From Saprospiraceae bacterium (GTDB lineage Bacteria > Bacteroidota > Bacteroidia > Chitinophagales > Saprospiraceae), in the NCBI GenBank assembly GCA_020627965.1, contig JAHDFX010000012.1:1-51320 (forward strand): DNA of 51,320 nt, read 5' to 3'. The translations under genes were made by a program, and so were the position numbers. Positions within the stretch are counted from its first letter, which is position 1; each line of letters opens with the position of its first letter. Below, piece by piece: positions 44,600 through 51,320 of this stretch. The notes below the pieces were generated by a model. The model made no database searches, was not told the DNA's origin, and worked only from the letters and a program-made list of their open reading frames with translations.

Positions 44600-47500
44600 T
44601 TACTGTTTCACGACCTGGAGCATGCGCTTGATCTCCGAATCTTTGAAACGGACATAATACACACCAGCAGGGTATGCTGCCAATGATAGCTCAGCTGTAT
44701 ATACGCCGTCGTATCTTACAAGACTTTTTGTTTGTATCAATTGACCTGCAGTATTGAAAATTTCAAAATATAGGAATGGACTTGGGCGATTAATGCCACT
44801 TACATTGATTCTGAATACCCCATTCGTCGGGTTGGGTAATACTTCCATAGTTGCACCCGATATAGGATCAACTAGAGATACATCAAAGTCTACCAATACC
44901 ATTTCTTCATATTCACAACCATTAGCATCAGTGACTAATACAGGATATGCACCAGAAACCAAACCAGTAAATGTGCCATTATTCTGACTTGTTGTTCCAT
45001 CATTAATGCTATAAGAAAAAGGTGGAGTACCTCCTGTTGCAGAGATCATAATAGAGCCATTTGAATTACCAGTGCCTATTTCAGGGCTGGTAGTAATGTT
45101 GACAGATAAAGAACTGCAATCTATACTTGTACAGAAATTGTTGGTTTCCTGAGAACCGAAGTTGACATTGATAATAGATGTCAGGACATTACCAGTATTG
45201 TCTAATATCTCATAGCCACCATCGGTTCCACCCCAGGGTGTGCTTTCAAGACCATCACCATAAGAATCGAAAATACTGAAGATATAACAACCATCAGCTA
45301 CACAGAAATCTTCTGCGATCAATGTGTTTTGCTCTCCTGGATAAGGTCCGCCAGAATACAATACATTACCACCAACTTCTGTCACCTCCCAGGTGGTCTC
45401 TTCTGGATAATTATCTGTTAATAATTGCAGGCTAATAAAGGTACCCTGTAAAATTATATCGAATTCTTTTTCAAACTCGTTGTTATCCATCAATTCATCA
45501 GCTACACCATTGGGCATAGATACTGTGGCTGTAACGGTATTATTACCATCGACAAGACCAGTCAATAAAACAGGAACTGTTTCAGACGCACCAAAAACCA
45601 GATTACCTATCCAGTTGACTGTAGTAAATGCAGCACCATTCAATTGAACATCAATGGTAGCACTGGTCAGTGTTTCTGTTCCCAGATTAGTCAGAATCAT
45701 ATTGGCTGTGATCTCTTCTCCACAATTTTGACCATCCAAGCCTTCAATATCTGTCATAGCGGCATCAAAGCGAGGCAGATGGTATACCAATGCATTTAGC
45801 GTGTCATTCAGTGGAGCTGTATCTTCTGGAAGACTGGTAAATATTTTGAAATTATATTCTCCAATGGAAGACAAGTCCGCATCGGTCATAAAGGTGTGCG
45901 TATAGGTACTATCCGATAATAAGGGAGTATTCACACTTTCTATTACGGCAGTACCATTATCGAGAATATAACCTACATCAAAATTGAAAACGGTTTCCAA
46001 ACCAAAATTTTTCACATCAATAGTTACCTCCTCACTGGCTGCCAATAAAGAAGCACTTGCAGGTGTTACCATTGCAGTAGGTCCTATATCAATAGAATCT
46101 CTGGATAATTCAAAAGAAACAATTTTAGTAGCCCAGCCATTATTTGCCATATATTCACCTGTAAACCAGAACGTACGGTCATTAGCAGGGTCAAGGCTCA
46201 TTTGAGCATAATCGCCATAACGATCAAAAGAAGCTGCGCTGCCACCTGTAGCAAATTCAAACTCATCGATAGTCATTTCTCCAAGCGGATCGCTGGCTCT
46301 TCTTCCTGTAAAGCGCAGACCTGGATAGATTTGCTCACCAGACACTGAGTAAGCCAAACCGATATTGCCATTTCCATCCATACACATACTGCCCATGAAA
46401 CGATGTAGACCGTCTTCAGGTGCAAATGTACCTTCCTGATAAACAGACCATGCTGTATTGCCCGGTGTTCTGCGTAATTCCATCCAACGAATACCAGCAA
46501 TAATATCATTTGTAGAGGAAGCATTAACAAGGAAATTCAGCACCACAGATTCATGAGAATTGAAATTACGATAGTGTGATTGGTGCATGATAACATCAGG
46601 CAGACCGTCAATGCCGCCGCCATTTAATTGTGGAATACAATCAAAACCAAAACCGCCCGCTACAGCACATGCGTCTGTATCAAAAGCAGCCGTAGGAACA
46701 TTACTTTCAGTAACGACAGTATTATTCGGGTTTGCCCAATCAATGTCTACAGTAAAAATATCAATTTGATCTTGAGCTGCACCGCCCCATGCATCATCGT
46801 GCAAGCGTAGGATCATAGGGCTCATGCCTGTAGGTGGTGCAACAGGACCAGTCCAATTGACCGGAGTTGCTACGAAAAAACCAGGTGATCCGCCAATGTC
46901 TGGTATAACGACTCTTTGGATATTAACGGTCGGGTCATTATTTAATAAAGCCTGACGGTCTATGAAATAACTAGGTAAGCCGCCGCCTTCATTTGTGGTA
47001 ACACAAATCGCATTTGGCCAAATAGTATATTTAGGATAATCGGGAAAATTCGGTGTTGCGAAGTTATAAGCATACCAACTACCCAGCGGGTCTGAAGATT
47101 CAGAAACAGCGACTAATAATTGATTGCCAGAAGGGAATTCTGTCATGATCCAGCGGTCAGCTTCCTGGTCAAACATGATAATTGGATCACCAGCAGAGGA
47201 AAAACCAAGGGAAGACCAAATAGTGTTCATCGCTATAGGAGCTGTGACAGTATTACCTTGTTTGTCAAAAACCTGATAATAAGTAGCATTGACCATCTGT
47301 ACATAGTAATCATTACCAATTTGTCCGCAGGGATCTGGCGGGGTAGCTCCTCCTACGCTTTCGGGCATACCTTCAATATTGACAAGAGGTTCAAGCGGAA
47401 TACTGCGATTGTTATTGATCTCTGATTGACGAACCGGGTCACCAAAACGAGGTTCTGCATTTGGATTCACAGGCTCTTTACGGGTTCCTCTTCCTACGAA

Positions 47501-47701
47501 GTTGGGGATTAATTTGTGTTTTTTTAATCCCTTTTTCTTTTCTGGTGAAATCCCTACCAGTGGTACAAGGTCTCTTACAGGGGGTGTTTTTCCCAGAAAT
47601 TCTGCCTGGGTACTTTGTACTTCTACTTCAATTTTATTTTGCGCTTGTGTCAAAGTCCATGCAAAAATCAGCAGTAAGCATAAGGTAATTGTTCTTTTCA
47701 T
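44600..47701 (-). CDS. T9SS-secreted SprB-repeat surface protein
   Basis: This 1033-residue secreted protein has a signal peptide (1-20, ending TQAQ). Residues about 60-560 are a propeller-like domain with conserved TPPDPCGQ, DYYVQMVNATYYQVFD and DPIIMFDQEADRWIM. A CARDB-like domain follows (about 560-780), then a [10 protein letters not shown] domain (about 770-860) that is also present in the M43 protease. An SprB repeat comes next (about 880-945: GGTPPFSYSINDG). The T9SS type A sorting domain closes the protein (about 950-1033). SprB-type repeats occur in gliding adhesins. It is transcribed on its own. Confidence 0.85.
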   Translation of the reverse strand: MKRTITLCLLLIFAWTLTQAQNKIEVEVQSTQAEFLGKTPPVRDLVPLVGISPEKKKGLKKHKLIPNFVGRGTRKEPVNPNAEPRFGDPVRQSEINNNRSIPLEPLVNIEGMPESVGGATPPDPCGQIGNDYYVQMVNATYYQVFDKQGNTVTAPIAMNTIWSSLGFSSAGDPIIMFDQEADRWIMTEFPSGNQLLVAVSESSDPLGSWYAYNFATPNFPDYPKYTIWPNAICVTTNEGGGLPSYFIDRQALLNNDPTVNIQRVVIPDIGGSPGFFVATPVNWTGPVAPPTGMSPMILRLHDDAWGGAAQDQIDIFTVDIDWANPNNTVVTESNVPTAAFDTDACAVAGGFGFDCIPQLNGGGIDGLPDVIMHQSHYRNFNSHESVVLNFLVNASSTNDIIAGIRWMELRRTPGNTAWSVYQEGTFAPEDGLHRFMGSMCMDGNGNIGLAYSVSGEQIYPGLRFTGRRASDPLGEMTIDEFEFATGGSAASFDRYGDYAQMSLDPANDRTFWFTGEYMANNGWATKIVSFELSRDSIDIGPTAMVTPASASLLAASEEVTIDVKNFGLETVFNFDVGYILDNGTAVIESVNTPLLSDSTYTHTFMTDADLSSIGEYNFKIFTSLPEDTAPLNDTLNALVYHLPRFDAAMTDIEGLDGQNCGEEITANMILTNLGTETLTSATIDVQLNGAAFTTVNWIGNLVFGASETVPVLLTGLVDGNNTVTATVSMPNGVADELMDNNEFEKEFDIILQGTFISLQLLTDNYPEETTWEVTEVGGNVLYSGGPYPGEQNTLIAEDFCVADGCYIFSIFDSYGDGLESTPWGGTDGGYEILDNTGNVLTSIINVNFGSQETNNFCTSIDCSSLSVNITTSPEIGTGNSNGSIMISATGGTPPFSYSINDGTTSQNNGTFTGLVSGAYPVLVTDANGCEYEEMVLVDFDVSLVDPISGATMEVLPNPTNGVFRINVSGINRPSPFLYFEIFNTAGQLIQTKSLVRYDGVYTAELSLAAYPAGVYYVRFKDSEIKRMLQVVKQ

Positions 47702-47864
47702 GATAAAATTTTGATAGATGCTCCAATAGGGAGATTAATATAAATTTGTTGATATTGTAAATATATAAATTATTCGTTTGTGACTAGTGGAGGAATAATA
47801 CAAGATAGAGCGTTCTTTGTATTATACGTTTGGAAAAGAAGAGATATGACAAATGGAAGACAAA

Positions 47865-47894
47865 AAAAGGCTTATCCGTACGGATAAGCCTTTT
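47865..47894. terminator. Bidirectional palindromic terminator
   Basis: Perfect palindrome AAAAGGCTTATCCGT/ACGGATAAGCCTTTT with no spacer, 31 bp past the M43 protease stop codon, and A-tracts and T-tracts at its ends. Confidence 0.82.
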
Positions 47895-47924
47895 AATTTA
47901 TTTTTCAGGAAAAATTCCTTGATT

Positions 47925-50312
47925 TTATTGCTTGATGAACTTTTGAGTCATCATAGAATCTTCAGCAACTAATTGTACAAAGTAGAAACCAGCACTTAGG
48001 CGGCTTAGATCAATCTGTACACGTTGCAGACCAGTATTTTCATTCAATACTTGCTGATGAACTACTTTGCCATTAATGTCTATCACAGATAATTGTGTTT
48101 GAGCAAGGTCAGTAGTTACATAATCAACATTTAAGTAATCATTCGCAGGATTCGGGAATAATGTTAATTCCGAAATTTCAACGAGTGTTGGCTCTTCTTC
48201 AGTTTCTCTTAATTCCGGCATATCGTCATTCGGAGCGAAGTTACCACTGTAACAACCAGTTATTAGAACATCATCGATATAAACCCAATCTTGATTACCA
48301 GAAGCATCACAACGGAAGCGTATTCTTGTGTTTGTACTAAATGGTCCCTGAATGTTAACAGCATCAAATTCTCTAACACCATTTTCAAATTCATCACCTC
48401 TGTTCCACTCTTCTACTGTAGAGTAACTGGTTCCACCATTAGTAGATATTTGTAGCCAGAAATCCTCATTAGAATTATCCATACTAACTGCTATGTAAGT
48501 GAAGTCTACAGTGATATCATCATAACCAGAAAGGTTAAGATCGTCAGTAGTCATTTTAGAAGTTGAGCTATTGTCTCTCAGACGAGCAGATCTAGCACTA
48601 TTGTAAGAGTAAGAAGAACTGAATCTTGCGCAATCAGAGCCACCATCATTCCAAATTCCCCAGCCACTCTCAAAGTCATTAAAGTCTATCTGTTCATCTG
48701 TACAGCCTGTAGGAGGGCAAGCTGCGCAATCAGGTCCACCACAGTCAACACCAGTCTCATTACCATTTTGTACACCATCATTACAAGTATAACAAGGATC
48801 ACAACTAGAGCCACCACAGTCAACACCAGTCTCATCGCCATTCTGAACACCATCATCACAAGTAGGTGCAGGAGCATTACTCAGGCAGAAGTTAGTTGCT
48901 TCAGAAGAAGCAAATTCTCCACCAGAAGCTAATGTATTACCATTTTCATCAGTTACAAGGTAATCTCCAACTCCATATGAACAACAGATACCGTCACCGT
49001 AAGCGTCGTTAATGGTAAATGTGTAACAACCGTCATTCAGGCATAATTCTTCTACTACTGTAGAACCATCAGGCTGGCTGCCATATGTTCCACCAGAGGC
49101 TACTGTAGCACCATTATTATTTGTAATAGCCCAGGTAGTTTCTTCTGGATAGTTGTCAAGATTAATAGTAACAGTTACGCCATTTCCTGTACATGGGCAA
49201 GCAGCACAACTAGAGCCACCGCAGTCAACACCAGTCTCGTCGCCATTCTGAACACCATCATTACAAGTAGGCTCAGGAGGACAAGCTGCGCAATCACCAC
49301 CACAGTCAACACCAGTTTCATTACCATTTTGTACACCATCTGTACAAGTAGGCTCCGCTGGTGTACCACAAGCTGCTGAATTCAGGATACTTGCACGTGC
49401 ACCACCACTAGCAAACAATGCCTGCATACGTGCTTTCTGGCCAGCTGTAAATAGATTCATACAAGCATCATCAGAGTAATCCATATAGTTTTGCACCATA
49501 TCAGTTGAGCTACAAGAAACGTGTCCTGTTGCACAGCCATAGTTGGCGCCATCAGAAGCAGGTGTATCAGATACAAAATCATCAGCATTACAGTTACCAT
49601 CACCCCAGATGTGGCGTAGGTTCAGCCAGTGACCAACTTCGTGAGTAGCTGTTCTACCTAAGTCGAAAGGAGAAGTAGCCGTACCGATAGTACCTGTATA
49701 TTGGTAACCATTAACAACTCCATCTGTAGCGGAATTACCGCCTGGGAATTGTGCATAACCAAGAATACCACCTCCGATATTACAAACCCAGAAGTTCAGG
49801 TAATCACTGGAAGGCCAAGCATCTTTACCACCTGACGAAGAAGATTTAACTGAATCATTGGTTCCAAAACCATTGACTGAAGTTTGAGTTCTTGTGATAC
49901 CAGTTGTAGGATTTCCATCAGGATCAATTGTTGCCAGACAAAATTGTATTTCTGTATCCACAGCCTGAGACCATGTATTGTCAGCATCGCTGTTTAATCT
50001 TCTGAAATCATCGTTCAGCACTTGTAGCTGAGACATGATTTGTGCATCACTGATGTTTTCGGTAGAAGTACGATATACAACGTGGAAAACAATAGGAATA
50101 GTAATAACTGCAGAAGAAGCTCTTCCTTGCTCTACATCTTCGATGTATTTTTGTGTAAATTTCTCAATCGCTCGTAAGCGTTCCGCTTGTTTTGGATCTT
50201 TCTGCTCGATTTGATCCATGTGCATCGAGCTACAATTTCTTTGTGCGTTTAGGTGAAGGGAGCCCATTAATAACATAATAAAAGTAAGGCTCAATGTTAA
50301 TTTTCTCATCAT
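47925..50312 (-). CDS. M43 metalloprotease with T9SS sorting domain
   Basis: This 795-residue secreted pappalysin-type zinc protease has a signal peptide (1-22, ending LNAQ; start ATG 50310-50312, the upstream TTG is less likely). The propeptide lies at about 25-60. The catalytic domain (about 60-310) has [15 protein letters not shown] near residue 223 (zinc ligands His, His, His) and the Met-turn region NYMDYSDD. Then come two copies of the cysteine motif [15 protein letters not shown], a DNYPEETTW domain as in the neighbouring paralogues, and two more copies of the Cys motif. A jelly-roll-like domain (about 560-690) and a T9SS type A sorting domain ending KFIKQ finish it. A promoter lies at 50420-50449. 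Confidence 0.9.
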   Translation of the reverse strand: MMRKLTLSLTFIMLLMGSLHLNAQRNCSSMHMDQIEQKDPKQAERLRAIEKFTQKYIEDVEQGRASSAVITIPIVFHVVYRTSTENISDAQIMSQLQVLNDDFRRLNSDADNTWSQAVDTEIQFCLATIDPDGNPTTGITRTQTSVNGFGTNDSVKSSSSGGKDAWPSSDYLNFWVCNIGGGILGYAQFPGGNSATDGVVNGYQYTGTIGTATSPFDLGRTATHEVGHWLNLRHIWGDGNCNADDFVSDTPASDGANYGCATGHVSCSSTDMVQNYMDYSDDACMNLFTAGQKARMQALFASGGARASILNSAACGTPAEPTCTDGVQNGNETGVDCGGDCAACPPEPTCNDGVQNGDETGVDCGGSSCAACPCTGNGVTVTINLDNYPEETTWAITNNNGATVASGGTYGSQPDGSTVVEELCLNDGCYTFTINDAYGDGICCSYGVGDYLVTDENGNTLASGGEFASSEATNFCLSNAPAPTCDDGVQNGDETGVDCGGSSCDPCYTCNDGVQNGNETGVDCGGPDCAACPPTGCTDEQIDFNDFESGWGIWNDGGSDCARFSSSYSYNSARSARLRDNSSTSKMTTDDLNLSGYDDITVDFTYIAVSMDNSNEDFWLQISTNGGTSYSTVEEWNRGDEFENGVREFDAVNIQGPFSTNTRIRFRCDASGNQDWVYIDDVLITGCYSGNFAPNDDMPELRETEEEPTLVEISELTLFPNPANDYLNVDYVTTDLAQTQLSVIDINGKVVHQQVLNENTGLQRVQIDLSRLSAGFYFVQLVAEDSMMTQKFIKQ

Positions 50313-50419
50313 CTTCAAATAGATTTAAATGTAAAAACAGTTTGGTTGAATTATAATTTAAAATAATTAATTCTGTCTTTTTATGGGTTTTGTGCGTGAG
50401 TATAAGCGTAAATGATTGC

Positions 50420-50449
50420 CAAATGTATGGCATTTTTCACCATTCTAAA
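50420..50449 (-). promoter_or_regulatory. Promoter of the M43 protease gene
   Basis: On the minus strand: TTTA, 18 bp, TACATTTG (-7 at 50420-50427). It predicts a start near 50415 and a leader of about 100 bases. Confidence 0.5.
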
Positions 50450-50892
50450 TACATAGTTTTGTCATTTGTTGACTTTTTGCAATACATGTTTTAAAAATAT
50501 GATAGTAGCATGACAATGATGCTGAAGCGTGACTTGTTGGACAGAATTTAATTTTGTTTCAAGGATTTTTTTTGTTAAAAATTTGGCGCAAAATATGATG
50601 AAAAAGCGTAATGAGTTTTTGTTTATTGCTTTTTTTGTGACACAGTAAGGTGTAATATTTTAGATTTTACTCAAAAAAATGCAACCCAATATGTACTATT
50701 GCAGTAAAAGTAATATTAAGAGTATATCCAAAAGGTTAAGATATTGTAAAATCTTAAATCAGGCGCCATATGTAATTTGATATAAATTATACTTTTTTAA
50801 ATAACGTAAATTATGTATGTTTTATACGCCCTGAAATGTACCCGAAAGATTTTAGATTTCGTCAAAAGGCTATGTACACGTAAAAAAAATAG

Positions 50893-50900
50893 TATTTTTG
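50893..50900 (+). promoter_or_regulatory. -7 element for terminal lipoprotein gene
   Basis: TATTTTTG matches TAnnTTTG. The transcript would have a leader of about 115 bases before the ATG at 51024. Confidence 0.4.
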
Positions 50901-51023
50901 ACGCATAATAAATGCGTAATAAGTAGGTGATACAGTCTGCCCAAACGACACACACAATGGATGCCTCTCGATAGCAGTAGAACTATCACACCCATTAAGT
51001 AACCAATTTCAAATTCTAATGTT

Positions 51024-51320
51024 ATGAGGTTGAAAACTTTACTTTTCTTCCTGATATTGACTTTTGCCTGTAATCTTACAGACCGAGTTGAACAGGCAAC
51101 AGGAAATGATGATAAACTAAAATTTAATAATCGTACTATTCGTTCCTTACAGGCCGAATTAAAAAGCGATATGCGTAATGCTATTAAGCAGATGACTGCT
51201 AAAGAAGCTGAGAATGAAGCCAATCGCTTATACGAAAATGAAGCCTATGGTCAGGCTTATTATTATTACGATTATGCTAACGGTAAGAAACCTTTTGACA
51301 AAGAAATTTCTTATCGCTTG
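51024..51320 (+). CDS. Lipoprotein, TPR-like, truncated by window end
   Basis: The first 99 codons of a gene that continues beyond the window. The signal segment (1-15) ends in LTFAC, a lipobox, with Cys at residue 16. The mature part contains a coil (residues about 35-60, rich in Lys/Glu) and then EANRLYENEAYGQAYYYYDY, which reads like the first TPR helix-turn-helix of lipoproteins such as those in the T9SS/gliding apparatus. The full function cannot be told. It shares the long intergenic region with the protease and has its own promoter element. Confidence 0.6.
   Translation, partial: MRLKTLLFFLILTFACNLTDRVEQATGNDDKLKFNNRTIRSLQAELKSDMRNAIKQMTAKEAENEANRLYENEAYGQAYYYYDYANGKKPFDKEISYRL

Larger units (their letters stand above)
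41329..47701 (-). repeat. Tandem duplication of a 3.1-kb gene
   Basis: The genes at 41329-44420 and 44600-47701 are paralogous from signal peptide to the final residue in the same order and direction, with a 179-bp spacer. The last 85 residues differ at only three positions. The leader terminators also share the GGGCAT core. This is a recent tandem duplication. Confidence 0.9.
50319..51023. other. Long divergent intergenic region
   Basis: About 700 bp between the M43 protease and the terminal lipoprotein gene. It holds two promoter elements (50420-50449 leftward, 50893-50900 rightward) and a leader of about 115 bases with small hairpins (ACGCAT/ATGCGT near 50901-50917, GATAG/CTATC near 50970-50988). 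No small gene was convincing: the longest frames are under 20 codons or antisense. Confidence 0.45.

Noticed and set aside
48686-49369. Leu/Val/Met-rich frames within the M43 protease gene
   Set aside because: Produced by reading the repeated Cys-motif codons in a wrong frame; the hydrophobic appearance is an artefact of the repeat.
50870-51223. 117-codon minus-strand frame at the window end
   Set aside because: It overlaps the start of a real plus-strand lipoprotein gene with promoter and lipobox; its Ser/Leu/Arg-rich composition is not coding-like.

Overview
The window is chromosomal DNA from a member of the Bacteroidota, probably an environmental or marine lineage near the Saprospiria (the class-level guess is inference). 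The evidence is five secreted proteins with type IX secretion system (T9SS) C-terminal sorting domains, SprB-type and FG-GAP repeats, promoters of the TTTG-N19-TAnnTTTG type, a Bacteroidota-style topoisomerase IV A subunit and AT-rich DNA. No rRNA, tRNA, IS element or CRISPR array was found.

Layout. (1) 0.1-4.5 kb: a leftward operon of an XRE/ScfR-like regulator with a C-terminal cysteine cluster, a DAHP synthase and a polytopic membrane protein. The 490-bp divergent gap before radC carries two tandem hairpins. (2) 5-13 kb: housekeeping genes. These are radC, a sterol-desaturase/GDYXXLXY/DUF2157 membrane operon, a DinB-like protein, a RidA-family deaminase, a small membrane protein, and a moaA-comF-mutY operon. 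(3) 13-30 kb: an envelope protein, topoisomerase IV A, a membrane patatin, a secreted acidic protein, prs, a large PD40/OmpA protein with an unusual twelve-by-twelve-residue helical repeat, a lipoprotein, a cold-shock-domain protein, guaB with two small exported proteins, and an alpha-helical cytoplasmic protein. (4) 30.6-34.3 kb: a two-gene operon of T9SS cargo (a Reg_prop propeller and an FG-GAP protein). (5) 34.3-41.3 kb: an accessory, decaying stretch. It holds a PstI/BsuBI-type restriction-modification pair whose nuclease carries Lys where the family normally has Glu, and remnants of a serine hydrolase, a penicillin acylase and a histidine kinase. Each of these three keeps both ends but has lost its middle. 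Among them lie an intact secreted protein, a methyltransferase and a REP-like palindrome. (6) 41.3-50.3 kb: a tandem duplication of about 1,030-residue T9SS proteins, one copy frameshifted by one base in a poly-A tract, then an M43 metalloprotease with T9SS signal. (7) 51.0 kb: the start of a TPR-type lipoprotein cut by the window edge.

How the genes work together. The dominant theme is the cell surface: secreted T9SS cargo, lipoproteins and an OmpA anchor. The secretion machinery itself is not in the window, unless the truncated terminal lipoprotein belongs to it. Housekeeping operons are compact, with overlaps of 4-20 bp. No complete new multi-gene system stands out. The signals most worth a second look are the dodecad repeat, the both-ends-kept gene remnants, the frameshifted tandem paralogue, the altered restriction enzyme and the double hairpin upstream of radC.
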